Origin: Alphaproteobacteria bacterium
GTDB taxonomy: Bacteria > Pseudomonadota > Alphaproteobacteria > UBA8366 > Aestuariispiraceae
NCBI GenBank assembly: GCA_030065235.1
Contig: JASJDC010000001.1
Location: 124,001 to 188,000, forward strand
Direction: 5' to 3'
Length of the DNA stretch: 64,000 nucleotides
Shown: piece after piece, positions 24,790 through 34,125 of the stretch
Numbering within the stretch: position 1 is the first letter of the stretch
Layout: each line of letters begins with the position of its first letter
Translations under genes and position numbers: made by a program
Notes under the pieces: model-generated
Databases searched by the model: none
Told to the model about the DNA's origin: nothing
The model's input: the letters and a program-made list of their open reading frames with translations, nothing else

Positions 24790-26010
24790 TTGGAGGTCGT
24801 CTTCACCGAATGGCTGAGCGCCGGGCTGCGCTGGCTGCACGTGGTGGCTGGGATCGCCTGGATCGGCAGCTCCTTCTATTTCATCGCGCTCGATCTCAGT
24901 CTGCGCGAGCGCAGAGGCCTGCCCGAGGGCGCGTCCGGCGAGGCTTGGCAGGTCCATGGCGGCGGCTTCTATCAGATCGCGAAATATCTCGTCGCCCCGG
25001 CGCGGCTGCCGGACCATCTGACCTGGTTCAAGTGGGAGGCGTACACGACCTGGCTGAGCGGCTTCGCCTTGATGGTCGTCGTGTATTACTTGAACGCCGA
25101 GTTCTACCTGCTCGACACCGATAAGAACGAATGGTCGGCCGGACTCGCCATCGGTGTCAGCCTCGCCGGCCTGGTCGCCGGCTGGCTGGGATATGAGGCG
25201 CTCTGCCGCTCGCCGCTCAGGAATTCAACAACTCTGATAGCCGTGATCGGCTATCTCGCGTTGGTGGCCGCGACCTATGGCTTCATGCAGGTCTTCAACG
25301 GGCGCGGCGCCTTTATCCAGATGGGCGCGCTGATCGGCACGATGATGGTCTTCAATGTCTTCATCGTCATCATCCCGAACCAGAAGAAGATCGTCGCCAG
25401 CCTGTTGAAGGGCGAGAAGCCGGACCCGGCGCTGGGCGCGGAATCCAAGCTGCGCTCGGTTCATAACAATTACCTGACCCTGCCGGTGATTTTCCTGATG
25501 CTGGGGAATCACTATCCGCTGTTTTATGCGACCGAATTCAACTGGCTGATCGTCGCCATGGTCTTGGCGCTGGGTCCGGTGATCCGGCATTTCTTCAACA
25601 CGCGCCATGCGGGGAAGGGCAGCCCTTGGTGGGTCTGGGGCGTCGCGGCGGCCGGCATGTTGGCGGTCTTTTATCTCTCCTCGCTGGGCCCGCCCCGGTC
25701 GTCGGAGGAAATGACGCAGTCGGAGACGATCACGGAGGTCGCTTTCGCCGATGTCGAGGAGATCGTGCTGACCCGGTGCAGCATGTGCCACGCGTCTGAG
25801 GTCCTGTGGGACGGGATCGCCATCGCGCCGAAAGGGGTGCTGCTGGACACGCCGGCGGAGATTGAACGCCATCTGCGCCAGATGGAGATTACGGCGGTGC
25901 GGTCGAACGCGATGCCGCCCGGCAACATCACCTATATGGAGTCCGCCGAACGGGCGCTGTTGGCGGCCTGGATCGCCGCCGGCGCGCCGCTCGACGATGC
26001 GCAGAACTGA
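24790..26010 (+). CDS. puuD: Urate hydroxylase PuuD, membrane protein with C-terminal cytochrome c domain
   Basis: The 406-residue protein has about eight N-terminal membrane segments (for example HVVAGIAWIGSSFYFIALDL and FMQVFNGRGAFIQMGALIGTMMVFNVFIVI), characteristic of the urate-oxidising DUF989 family. A C-terminal cytochrome c domain follows with heme site CSMCH (Cys330, Cys333, His334). PuuD converts urate to 5-hydroxyisourate and passes electrons to the respiratory chain instead of making peroxide. The start is TTG at 24790, with GGAGGGG 2-8 bases upstream; no ATG or GTG fits as well. The next gene codes for the two following enzymes. Confidence 0.92.
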   Translation: MEVVFTEWLSAGLRWLHVVAGIAWIGSSFYFIALDLSLRERRGLPEGASGEAWQVHGGGFYQIAKYLVAPARLPDHLTWFKWEAYTTWLSGFALMVVVYYLNAEFYLLDTDKNEWSAGLAIGVSLAGLVAGWLGYEALCRSPLRNSTTLIAVIGYLALVAATYGFMQVFNGRGAFIQMGALIGTMMVFNVFIVIIPNQKKIVASLLKGEKPDPALGAESKLRSVHNNYLTLPVIFLMLGNHYPLFYATEFNWLIVAMVLALGPVIRHFFNTRHAGKGSPWWVWGVAAAGMLAVFYLSSLGPPRSSEEMTQSETITEVAFADVEEIVLTRCSMCHASEVLWDGIAIAPKGVLLDTPAEIERHLRQMEITAVRSNAMPPGNITYMESAERALLAAWIAAGAPLDDAQN

Positions 26011-26028
26011 GCGAGGGGGAAGCGCAAC

Positions 26029-26910
26029 ATGAGCCGCCAGACAATCGACGACTTGAACGCCATGGATGCGGCCGGGTTTGAGCAAGCGCTGGCGAATGTC
26101 CTGGAACTGGCGCCTTGGGCGGCGCGCGCCGCTGCGTCTCAGCGGCCATTCAACGGGGTCACGGCTCTCTATGATGCGCTCTGTGCAGCGGTGCGCGCGG
26201 CGCACGATGCGCGACGGCTCGACCTGCTTAACCAACACCCGGACTTGGCCGGAAAGGCCGCCATCGCCGGCGACCTCACATCCGAATCACGGGCCGAGCA
26301 GGGGAGCGCCGGATTGGACCGGCTGTCAGAGGCGGAGTTCTCAGCCTTCTCAGAACTCAACGCGGCCTATCGGCGCAAGTTCGGCTTCCCCTTCATCATC
26401 TGCGTAAAGCGCCAAACCAAAGACGCGATTCTAGAGGCGTTCGAAGCGCGAAAGAACAACGACCCGGCGGCGGAGCGCGAGACCGCGGAGCGTGAGGTTC
26501 TACGCATCGCCGCCCTGCGCCTCACCGATCTTGTCGAGGGACCCGATCCGCTGCCGGTGCATGGCCGTCTTTCCACCCATGTGCTCGACACCAAAAACGG
26601 CGTGCCTGCGCAGGGCGTGAAGATCACGCTGATCGAACGCGCGGCGCGCGGCGAGTCCCGAATCCTGTTTGAAGGCGAGACCAATACGGACGGCCGCACT
26701 GACCGACCGCTGATCGGCGGCGCGCCGGTACCGATCGGCCGCTACGAACTGCGCTTTGATATCGGCGACTATTTCGGAGAGGAGCCGGACCAGGGGCCGC
26801 CATTTCTGGATGTCGTGCCGATCCGATTCGGCGTCTCTGAGCCTGAAGCCAACTATCATATCCCGCTTCTGGCGAGCCCGTGGAGCTACACGACCTATCG
26901 CGGGAGTTGA
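26029..26910 (+). CDS. Bifunctional OHCU decarboxylase (UraD) - 5-hydroxyisourate hydrolase (UraH) fusion
   Basis: Residues 1 to about 168 are UraD, with the catalytic His70 in NQHPDLAGKAA and the Glu in ESRAEQGSAGL. Residues about 176-293 are UraH, a transthyretin-like domain with the N-terminal LSTHVLDTKNG, PIRFGV and the C-terminal signature YRGS. UraH opens 5-hydroxyisourate and UraD decarboxylates the product to S-allantoin, so one chain completes urate conversion after PuuD. The order UraD-UraH is the same as in plant allantoin synthase and is found in other bacteria. Confidence 0.93.
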   Translation: MSRQTIDDLNAMDAAGFEQALANVLELAPWAARAAASQRPFNGVTALYDALCAAVRAAHDARRLDLLNQHPDLAGKAAIAGDLTSESRAEQGSAGLDRLSEAEFSAFSELNAAYRRKFGFPFIICVKRQTKDAILEAFEARKNNDPAAERETAEREVLRIAALRLTDLVEGPDPLPVHGRLSTHVLDTKNGVPAQGVKITLIERAARGESRILFEGETNTDGRTDRPLIGGAPVPIGRYELRFDIGDYFGEEPDQGPPFLDVVPIRFGVSEPEANYHIPLLASPWSYTTYRGS

Positions 26911-26958
26911 GACCGTACGGCTATTCGGCGCCGTTTTATTGGGCAGTTTCGCTGCAAC

Positions 26959-26973
26959 GCACAAAGTTTGTGC
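26959..26973. promoter_or_regulatory. NtrC-like palindrome upstream of a sigma-54 promoter
   Basis: GCACAAAGTTTGTGC is a perfect 7-1-7 inverted repeat. It keeps the GCAC-N7-GTGC spacing of NtrC enhancer sites and lies about 85-100 bases upstream of a -24/-12 element, a usual enhancer distance. The NtrC assignment is inferred. Confidence 0.55.
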
Positions 26974-27057
26974 CGTTTCGGCCTAAAAAGGAGTCGTCAT
27001 GTCCGGGTAAAGGTCTGATACTCCTGTATAAATCATGGCTTGTGCAGGCGCTGTTGT

Positions 27058-27072
27058 TGGCACGCGCCTTGC
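27058..27072 (+). promoter_or_regulatory. Sigma-54 (RpoN) -24/-12 promoter of the purine ABC-xdh run
   Basis: TGGCACGCGCCTTGC matches the consensus TGGCACG-N4-TTGC exactly, with GG and GC 10 bases apart. It lies 64 bases before the binding-protein start, in a 225-base gap that has no gene. It implies nitrogen-regulated transcription by an NtrC-type activator. Confidence 0.8.
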
Positions 27073-27135
27073 CATAAGAGACGAATCGACCGGCCAAGAA
27101 TATCGCTGGTCCGAGGAACAGTGGGAGATATGGCA

Positions 27136-28155
27136 ATGAACATGAAAACCCTTCGCAACGCCGCCATCGGCGCGGCTGGCGCGCTGGCCGCCGCAACGAC
27201 AGGCGCCGCGGCCCAGACCGAAGTGAAATTCGCGCTCGATTGGAAATTCGAGGGTCCGTCGGCGCCCTATTTCGTGGCCATCGACAACGGCTATTTTGAA
27301 GAGCAGGGGCTCGACGTCACCATCGATTCCGGCCCGGGTTCGGTACAGGGGATCGCGCGGGTCGCCGCCGGCGTCTATCCGCTCGGCTTCATGGACATCA
27401 ATTCGCTGGCGAAGTTCCTCGATCAAAATCCGGGCGCGCCGGTCACCGCAATCACCATGGTCTACAATGTCCCGCCCTTCGCCATCGTCTCGACGACGCA
27501 GCGGGGCGTCGCTGCGCCCAAAGATCTGGAAGGCAAAATCCTCGGCGCGCCGGCCCCCGACGGCGCGTACGCCCAATGGAAGGCGTTTGTGAAGGAAAAC
27601 GACATCGATGCGTCCAAAGTGACGATCGAGAATGTCGGCTTCCCGGTGCGCGAGCCGATGCTGGCGAGCGGCGAGGTTGATGCGATCACCGGCTTCTCCT
27701 TCTCATCTTTCTTCAACCTGCGGCGGAACGGCATCGCGGCCGAGGACATCAAGATCATGATGATGGCCGACTACGGGCTCGACCTCTATGGCAACGCGAT
27801 CATGGTCAATACCGACTTCGCCAAAGAAAACCCCGACGTGGTGAAAGGCTTCGTCGCCGCCGTGGTGAAAGGCGTTCAGGCCACCGCAGCGGATCCGGAG
27901 ACGGCGATCAAGTCGGTTATGGCCCGGAACGAGATCGCCGATGAAGCGCTGGAGCTTGAGCGGCTGAAGATGGCGCTGCGCGACAACATCATGACCCCGG
28001 CCGTGATGGCGGACGGGTTCGGCGGCGTCGATATGGATCGGCTCGCGAAATCGATCGATCAGATCGCGGTCACCTACGACTTCACCAATCGGCCGACCAT
28101 CGAACAGGTCTTCGATTCCTCCTATCTGCCGCCGGCGGCCGATCGGAAGCTTTAG
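27136..28155 (+). CDS. ABC transporter substrate-binding protein, NMT1/ThiY-like
   Basis: The 339-residue protein starts with a Sec signal peptide (MNMKTLRNAAIGAAGALAAA... cut after about AAAQ). The mature part has the NMT1 pattern: VKFALDWKFEGPSAPYFVAIDNGYFEEQGLDV, then GSVQGIARVAAGVYPLGFMD and a hydrophobic hinge. Members bind pyrimidines, taurine, sulfonates or purine-related compounds. Three in-frame ATGs lie close together; 27136 was chosen for its 8-base spacing from GGGAG. Its place between purine enzymes suggests a purine, urate or ureide ligand. An inverted repeat follows the stop. Confidence 0.85.
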   Translation: MNMKTLRNAAIGAAGALAAATTGAAAQTEVKFALDWKFEGPSAPYFVAIDNGYFEEQGLDVTIDSGPGSVQGIARVAAGVYPLGFMDINSLAKFLDQNPGAPVTAITMVYNVPPFAIVSTTQRGVAAPKDLEGKILGAPAPDGAYAQWKAFVKENDIDASKVTIENVGFPVREPMLASGEVDAITGFSFSSFFNLRRNGIAAEDIKIMMMADYGLDLYGNAIMVNTDFAKENPDVVKGFVAAVVKGVQATAADPETAIKSVMARNEIADEALELERLKMALRDNIMTPAVMADGFGGVDMDRLAKSIDQIAVTYDFTNRPTIEQVFDSSYLPPAADRKL

Positions 28156-28168
28156 TCCACCTTTCCAA

Positions 28169-28206
28169 GGCCGGTTGAGCGCGGCGGTCGCCGCACTCGG
28201 CCGACC
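28169..28206 (+). terminator. Strong hairpin after the binding-protein gene (partial terminator/mRNA stabiliser)
   Basis: About 18 bases on each side (GGCCGGTTGAGCGCGGCG and its near complement) can pair with a few G-U or mismatched positions. It is followed only by TTCTTA, so it is likely a partial stop that keeps binding-protein mRNA in excess. Confidence 0.5.
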
Positions 28207-28222
28207 TTCTTAGGGTTCCGCC

Positions 28223-29005
28223 ATGAATGTCGTGACCTTTGACAATGTCCGGCTGGATTACGCCGGCGCGAAGGCGGCGGTCACTGCGGTCGACGGGCTT
28301 AACCTGTCGGTCGACGAAGGCGAATTCGTCGCCGTGGTCGGCCCGTCCGGATGCGGTAAATCCACCCTGATGAAGCTGACCACCGGACTGGTCGCGCCGA
28401 CGGCGGGCGCGGTTTCGGTGGAGGGGGAATTGGTGACCGGCCCGGTGAAGATCGCCGGCATGGCCTTTCAGAACCCGAACTTGCTGCCCTGGCGGACGGT
28501 TCTCGACAATGTGCTGCTGCCGATGGAGATCGTCGAGCCGCACCGGGGCCGTTTCCGCCGCGACAAAGCGCTCTATGCACAGAAGGCAGAGGCGCTGTTG
28601 AAGACTGTCGGCCTGGACGGGTTTGGCGAGCGTTTCCCGTGGGAGCTGTCGGGCGGGATGCAGCAGAGGGCGTCGCTCTGCCGGGCGCTGATCCACGAGC
28701 CCGACCTGCTGATGCTGGACGAACCTTTCGCCGCGCTTGACGCCTTCACCCGCGAGGAACTGTGGTGCGTGCTGCGCGACCTGTGGACCCGTCTGAAATT
28801 CACCGTGATCCTGGTGACACATGATCTGCGCGAGGCGGTCTTTTTGGCCGACACGATCCATGTGATGAGCGCGCGGCCCGGAAAGATCGTGATGACCAAG
28901 CAGGTGGATCTGCCGCGCCCCCGCGACCTGGAAATCGGCTTCGATCCGAAATTTGTCGATATCGTGCATGAGCTGCGCGGCAAGATCGCGGAGGTCCGGC
29001 AATGA
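28223..29005 (+). CDS. ABC transporter ATPase, SsuB/TauB/NrtD-like
   Basis: This 260-residue ATPase shows Walker A GPSGCGKSTLMKL, Q-loop AFQNPNLLPWRTV, signature LSGGMQQRASLCRA, Walker B LLMLDEPFAALD and switch VTHDLREAVFLAD. The FQNPNLLPWR Q-loop is characteristic of the nitrate/sulfonate/taurine/pyrimidine importer group. It overlaps the permease gene by 4 bases and follows the binding protein by 67. Confidence 0.9.
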   Translation: MNVVTFDNVRLDYAGAKAAVTAVDGLNLSVDEGEFVAVVGPSGCGKSTLMKLTTGLVAPTAGAVSVEGELVTGPVKIAGMAFQNPNLLPWRTVLDNVLLPMEIVEPHRGRFRRDKALYAQKAEALLKTVGLDGFGERFPWELSGGMQQRASLCRALIHEPDLLMLDEPFAALDAFTREELWCVLRDLWTRLKFTVILVTHDLREAVFLADTIHVMSARPGKIVMTKQVDLPRPRDLEIGFDPKFVDIVHELRGKIAEVRQ

Positions 29006-29769
29006 GCCAGGCCATGATCGAACGGTTGGCGCCGTGGGCCTTCACCCTCGGGCTCTTTGTCCTGTGGGAATTGACGGTCCTGGTTTTCGATATCAGCCAA
29101 TTCATCCTGCCGGCGCCGTCTGCGATCTTTTCGGCGATGTTTGAGTATCGGAAGCCGGTTTACGAAAACTCCCTGGTGACGCTCTGGACGACGGTCGCTG
29201 GTTTCGCTTTGGCTGTGGTGTTTGGCGTTTTGCTCGGGCTGTTCATCGGCTGGTCCCGCACCATCTATCGCGGGCTCTATCCGGTGATGGTCGGCTTCAA
29301 TTCGATCCCGAAAGTCGCGGTCGTACCGATCCTGGTGCTCTGGTTCGGCGTCGGCGAAATCCCGGCAATCATCACCGCGTTCCTGATTTCCTTTTTCCCG
29401 ATCGTCGTGAATGTGGCGACCGGTTTGGCCACGACCGAACCCGAATTGGAGGATGTGTTGCGGGCGCTTGGCGCCAAGAAGCTCGACATCATGCTGAAGG
29501 TCGGCATTCCGCGCGCCCAGCCTTACTTCTTTGGTTCGCTGAAGGTCGCGATCACGCTGGCCTTTGTCGGATCGGTCGTGTCGGAGACGGTCGCCGCGAA
29601 TGCGGGCATCGGCCACATGATGGCTACAGCGGGGTCGAACTTTCAGATACCGCTGGTCTTCGCCGGCCTGATCGTACTCGCGGTCGAAGGGATCGCCATG
29701 TATGCTTTGTTCGCCTATATCGAAAGCCGGACGACCAAATGGGCGTTCCGCTCCTCGATGGGTGTTTAA
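29002..29769 (+). CDS. ABC transporter permease, SsuC/TauC-like
   Basis: The 255-residue inner-membrane protein has about six helices. The ATPase-docking loop is ELEDVLRALGAKKLDIMLKVGIPRAQP (near 150-175), and PVMVGFNSIPKVAVVPILVLWFG is typical for this permease group. It completes the NMT1-type importer and is followed by xdhA after 36 bases, so uptake and xanthine oxidation are probably co-transcribed. Confidence 0.9.
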   Translation: MSQAMIERLAPWAFTLGLFVLWELTVLVFDISQFILPAPSAIFSAMFEYRKPVYENSLVTLWTTVAGFALAVVFGVLLGLFIGWSRTIYRGLYPVMVGFNSIPKVAVVPILVLWFGVGEIPAIITAFLISFFPIVVNVATGLATTEPELEDVLRALGAKKLDIMLKVGIPRAQPYFFGSLKVAITLAFVGSVVSETVAANAGIGHMMATAGSNFQIPLVFAGLIVLAVEGIAMYALFAYIESRTTKWAFRSSMGV

Positions 29770-29805
29770 GCCAAGCTCGGTCAATCATTCAGCGCCTGAG
29801 GGTCG

Positions 29806-31236
29806 ATGGGGGGATCGGTGTTTTTGTTGAACGGGACGGTCGAGCGCACGGACGGCGTTCCCCCGACCACGACCCTGTTGGACTATCTTCGGCTCCAGGC
29901 CGGCCTGACCGGAACCAAGGAAGGCTGCGCCGAGGGCGATTGCGGCGCCTGTACGGTGATGATCAGCAAGCGGGATGCCGACGGCGCGCTGCGCCATCAT
30001 GCGGTGAACAGTTGCCTGATGACTATTGGCCAAGCGGCTGGTCTGGCGGTGACGACGGTCGAGGGCGTCGGCGGCCCGGATCGGCTGAGCCCCGTGCAAC
30101 AAGCGCTGGTCGAGGGCGACGGCGCGCAATGCGGTTACTGCACGCCCGGCTTCGTGATGGCGATGACGGCCTTCGCCAAAGGCGGCGAAGAGGCGACCGA
30201 AGGGACGATCCATGACATGTTAGCGGGGAACCTGTGCCGCTGCACCGGCTATCGCCCAATCGTCGAGGCCTGCATCGAAAGCGTCGGCGCCGATATTGAG
30301 GCGGACGACCCCAGTGCGGCGGACGCCCTGGATGAATGCGCAGCGCCGGCCTGCCTCTCGGGTCGCGGACAGGTCATGCATGTTCCTCGCAGTTCGAGCG
30401 AACTCTCGGCATTGTTGGCGGAGGCGCCGGACGCCTGGATCCTCGGCGGCGGCACGGATATGGGCCTCCGGTTCTCGAAAGGGCGCGAGTCGCCGCCGAC
30501 CGTGATCTCGACCGGGCGCGTCGGGGAGATGCGGTTGTTGGAGGCGGGGGAGGACGGAGGCCTGCATTTTGGCGGCGCCGTCACCTATACCGAGCTTCTG
30601 CCGCATCTGACCCGCCTCTATCCCGCCTTCGCCGATCTGGTGCGCCGGATCGGCTCCCGGCAGATCCGCAATCTTGGGACGATCGCCGGCAACCTGGTGA
30701 CGGCCTCGCCGATTGGCGACACGATCCCGTGCCTGATGGCGTTGGGCGCCGAAGTCACCTTGGCGTCCGGGACTGGGCGACGGCGCATACTGGTCGAGGA
30801 TTTCATCACCGGCTATCGAACGACCGACCTGCGGGCCGGCGAGTTCATCGAAAGCGTCTCCATTCCACCGCCCGGCGATGGTGCGCTCTTTTACGCCTAC
30901 AAGATTTCGAAACGTTTCGATCAGGACATCTCGTCGGTCGTCTTGGCGGCGACGTTGACGGTTACAGGCGGTGTTGTGGCCGAGAGCCGCCTCGCCATCG
31001 GCGGCGTCGGTCCGCGCACCCTGCGGTTGGAACGGACCGAGGCTGCGCTGAAAGGCGGCGCCTGGACCGAGGAAGCGGTTGAAGCGGCGTTGGCGATCCT
31101 CGATGCAGAGATCGCGCCGATGGACGATTTCCGCGCGTCGGCCGACTATCGCCGCGCTGTCTCGGGCGCGCTGTTGCGGCGTCTCTATCTCGAGAGCCAG
31201 ACGCCGGACTATGATCTCCGGTTGGAGGCGCTATGA
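29806..31236 (+). CDS. xdhA: Xanthine dehydrogenase small subunit XdhA (2Fe-2S and FAD)
   Basis: The 476-residue subunit has a plant-type ferredoxin domain (GCAEGDCGACTV) and a second 2Fe-2S domain (CGYCTPGFVM, GNLCRCTGYRPI). An FAD domain follows (GGGTDMGLRFSKG, SRQIRNLGTIAGNLVTASPIGD). It passes electrons from the molybdenum subunit to NAD. ATG at 29806 gives MGGSVFLLNG; a GTG at 29818 preceded by GGGGGG is an alternative. It overlaps xdhB by 4 bases. No xdhC cofactor-insertion gene is in the window. Confidence 0.95.
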   Translation: MGGSVFLLNGTVERTDGVPPTTTLLDYLRLQAGLTGTKEGCAEGDCGACTVMISKRDADGALRHHAVNSCLMTIGQAAGLAVTTVEGVGGPDRLSPVQQALVEGDGAQCGYCTPGFVMAMTAFAKGGEEATEGTIHDMLAGNLCRCTGYRPIVEACIESVGADIEADDPSAADALDECAAPACLSGRGQVMHVPRSSSELSALLAEAPDAWILGGGTDMGLRFSKGRESPPTVISTGRVGEMRLLEAGEDGGLHFGGAVTYTELLPHLTRLYPAFADLVRRIGSRQIRNLGTIAGNLVTASPIGDTIPCLMALGAEVTLASGTGRRRILVEDFITGYRTTDLRAGEFIESVSIPPPGDGALFYAYKISKRFDQDISSVVLAATLTVTGGVVAESRLAIGGVGPRTLRLERTEAALKGGAWTEEAVEAALAILDAEIAPMDDFRASADYRRAVSGALLRRLYLESQTPDYDLRLEAL

Positions 31237-33599
31237 GCAAGCACGCGCCCTCTCAAGCGGGCATTGTCGGCGGCGTCCACCAGGCGATGCGGCATGACAG
31301 CGCCGTCGGGCATGTCACGGGCGGGGCGCTCTATATCGACGATATCCCAATGACGCCCAACACGTTGCACGCGGCGTTGGTGCTGAGCGAGAAGGCGCAT
31401 GCGGCGATCCTGGAGATCGATATCGAGGCGGCGTTGGCTTTGGAAGGGGTGGTGGCCGTTTATACCGCGGGCGATATCCCGGGCCGAAACCAGATCGGCC
31501 CGATCCAGTCCGACGAGCCGGCCTTGGCGGACGGCTTGGTCGAGCATATCGGCCAACCCATCGCCATCGTGATCGCCGCAACGCTTGACCAAGCGCGCGC
31601 CGGGGTAAAGCGGGTCTCGGTCGCCTATGATGAGCGCCCCGCCATTCTTTCAATCGAAGAGGCCTTGGCGGCGGATCAGATGGTCTCGGCGAAGCCGGTG
31701 ATGGCGCGCGGCGATGTCACAGCGGCCCTAGAAGCCGCGCCGCACCGCCTGCAAGGCGAATTCCGCAATGGCGGCCAGGACCATTTCTACCTGGAAGGGC
31801 AGGTGGCGCTGGCCATTCCCGGAGAGGCAAGCGGGCAAGCGGGCGAGATGCTCATTCACAGCTCGACGCAGCATCCCACCGAGGTTCAGCATGGCGCCGC
31901 GCATGTTCTGGGAAGGCCCTTCGCCGCGATCACCGTTCAGGTCCGGCGCATGGGTGGCGCGTTCGGCGGCAAGGAAAGTCAGGCGACGATCATCGGCGCG
32001 CTCGCGGCCCTGGGCGCGGCCAAGACCGGGCGCCCGGTCAAGCTGCGCCTGCCGCGCGATGATGACATGGTCGCGACCGGCAAACGCCACCCGTTCCTGT
32101 TCCGGTACGATGTCGGGTTCGACGGGCAGGGGCGCATCCATGGGCTGGACTTAATGCTGGCGGCGAATGGCGGCCATGTCGCCGACCTGACAGCGCCGGT
32201 CCTGACCCGCGCGCTCTGCCACGCGGACAATTGCTACTATATTCCGGCCCTGAAATTCTCCGGCGCGCCGTGCAAGACCAACACGGTGTCGAACACCGCC
32301 TTTCGCGGCTTCGGCGGGCCGCAGGGGATGTTGGCGATCGAGGGGGTCATCGACCGCATCGCCGCCCATCTCGGCGTCCCGAACGAGGATATCCGACGCG
32401 CGAACTACTATGATTGGGAAGGCGCGCGCACCGTGACGCCTTATGGTATGGCGGTCGAGGACAATATCATCGACCGCGTCAATGCGGAGCTCGAAGCGGC
32501 GGCCGATTGGGACGCTTGGCGGGAAGAGATCGACGCGTTCAACGCGTCCAATCCTGTTCTGAAGAAGGGGCTGGCGCGGATGCCGATCAAGTTCGGCATC
32601 TCCTTCAACCGACCGACCCTTAATCAGGCCGGCGCGTTGGTGCATGTCTATACCGACGGCAGCGTTCATTTGAACCATGGCGGGACCGAGATGGGGCAGG
32701 GGCTCTATCAGAAAGTCGCCCAGGTCGCCGCCGAAGGCTTCCAGATCGATATCGGCAATGTGCATATTTCGGCCACCGCGACGGACAAGGTGCCCAACAC
32801 CTCGGCGACGGCGGCCTCGTCCGGCTCGGACCTGAACGGCATGGCGGCGCTGAACGCGGTCGAGCAAATCAAGACCCGGATGGCCGCGGTCGCGGCCGAC
32901 CTGTTCGACGCGCCGGTGGACGAAATCCTGTTCGCGGAGAATCGGATCTTCGCCGGCAACCGCTCGATCCCGTTTCCCGACCTGGCGCAGAAATGCTGGG
33001 AGCGCCGGGTCTCGCTGTCCGCCGTCGGCTACTATAAGACGCCGGGCCTGACGTGGGACTTCAAGAACAATACCGGCGCGCCCTTCTACTATTTCACCTA
33101 TGGCGCGGCGGCGTCGGAAGTCGCCATCGACACGCTGACCGGCGAATGCCGGGTCTTGCGGACCGAGATCGTGCAGGATTGCGGCAGCAGCTTGAATCCG
33201 GCGATCGATTTGGGACAAATCGAAGGCGCCTTCGTGCAGGGCATGGGCTGGCTGACCTGCGAGGAATTGTGGTGGGACGCAGGTGGGCGGCTGCGCACGC
33301 ATGGTCCCTCGACCTACAAGATCCCCGGCAGCCGCGACGTCCCGCCAATCTTCAACACCCGGATCTTGACCGACGCCGCCAACCCAAAGCCGACGATTTT
33401 CCGCTCGAAAGCCATCGGCGAGCCGCCTTTCATGCTGGCGATCAGCGTCTGGCTGGCGATCAAGGACGCGGTGGCGAGCCTGGCCGGACCTGAGGCGCGC
33501 CGCCATACCCATGTCGAACTGGATGCGCCGGCGACGCCGGAACGCATCCTCGCCGCGGTCAACCGGCTCCGCGGCGCTATGCCGGCCGCCGCCGAATAA
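31233..33599 (+). CDS. xdhB: Xanthine dehydrogenase large subunit XdhB (molybdenum cofactor)
   Basis: The 788-residue subunit carries molybdopterin-contact motifs MGGAFGGKESQA, FRGFGGPQGM and QGMGWLTCEELWW. The active-site glutamate is in KAIGEPPFML near residue 730. It oxidises hypoxanthine and xanthine to urate in the cytoplasm with XdhA. The early HDSAVGHVTGGALYIDDIP is usual for bacterial XdhB. The guanine deaminase gene follows after 17 bases. Confidence 0.95.
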   Translation: MSKHAPSQAGIVGGVHQAMRHDSAVGHVTGGALYIDDIPMTPNTLHAALVLSEKAHAAILEIDIEAALALEGVVAVYTAGDIPGRNQIGPIQSDEPALADGLVEHIGQPIAIVIAATLDQARAGVKRVSVAYDERPAILSIEEALAADQMVSAKPVMARGDVTAALEAAPHRLQGEFRNGGQDHFYLEGQVALAIPGEASGQAGEMLIHSSTQHPTEVQHGAAHVLGRPFAAITVQVRRMGGAFGGKESQATIIGALAALGAAKTGRPVKLRLPRDDDMVATGKRHPFLFRYDVGFDGQGRIHGLDLMLAANGGHVADLTAPVLTRALCHADNCYYIPALKFSGAPCKTNTVSNTAFRGFGGPQGMLAIEGVIDRIAAHLGVPNEDIRRANYYDWEGARTVTPYGMAVEDNIIDRVNAELEAAADWDAWREEIDAFNASNPVLKKGLARMPIKFGISFNRPTLNQAGALVHVYTDGSVHLNHGGTEMGQGLYQKVAQVAAEGFQIDIGNVHISATATDKVPNTSATAASSGSDLNGMAALNAVEQIKTRMAAVAADLFDAPVDEILFAENRIFAGNRSIPFPDLAQKCWERRVSLSAVGYYKTPGLTWDFKNNTGAPFYYFTYGAAASEVAIDTLTGECRVLRTEIVQDCGSSLNPAIDLGQIEGAFVQGMGWLTCEELWWDAGGRLRTHGPSTYKIPGSRDVPPIFNTRILTDAANPKPTIFRSKAIGEPPFMLAISVWLAIKDAVASLAGPEARRHTHVELDAPATPERILAAVNRLRGAMPAAAE

Positions 33600-33616
33600 C
33601 CCGGTTTGGAGCGCCC

Positions 33617-34102
33617 ATGGCCGATCTCAGCCCCGACGATCTGGAGTTTCTCGAACACGCCGCGCGGCTGTCGCTCGAGGGCTGCGAGAACCGCGCCGGC
33701 GGTCCGTTCGGCGCCGTGATCGTCAAGGACGGCGCCGTGATCGCCGAAGGCTGGAATCAGGTCACCAGCGGCAACGATCCGACCGCGCATGCGGAGGTTG
33801 TGGCGATCCGAAACGCCTGTGCGGCGCTTGAGACATTCGATCTGTCCGGCGCGACGATCTATTCCAGTTGCGAGCCCTGTCCGATGTGTCTGGGCGCGGT
33901 CTATTGGGCGCGGCTTGACCGGCTGATCTACGCCAACACCCGCGATCAGGCGGCGGCGATTGGTTTCGATGACGCGGTAATCTACGACGAAATCCCGAAA
34001 CCGCCCAGCGGCCGCACCCTGCCGACGCTTCAAGTCGACAACCAAACCGCGCAGGAGGCCTTCGCCCTTTGGGACCGGATGGCCGACAAGGTGGCGTATT
34101 GA
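33617..34102 (+). CDS. guaD: Guanine deaminase (cytidine-deaminase fold)
   Basis: The 161-residue protein has the zinc-deaminase motifs HAEVVAIRNAC (His58 ligand, Glu60 proton shuttle) and PCPMCLGAVYWAR (Cys88, Cys91). The C-terminal tail with NQTAQEAFALWDRMADK resembles the Bacillus-type GuaD rather than tRNA deaminase TadA. It would turn guanine into xanthine for XdhAB. It ends 23 bases from the convergent ureG. TadA is the alternative, but the context favours GuaD. Confidence 0.85.
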   Translation: MADLSPDDLEFLEHAARLSLEGCENRAGGPFGAVIVKDGAVIAEGWNQVTSGNDPTAHAEVVAIRNACAALETFDLSGATIYSSCEPCPMCLGAVYWARLDRLIYANTRDQAAAIGFDDAVIYDEIPKPPSGRTLPTLQVDNQTAQEAFALWDRMADKVAY

Positions 34103-34125
34103 GCGAGCGGGCGGCCCCGCCAGCG

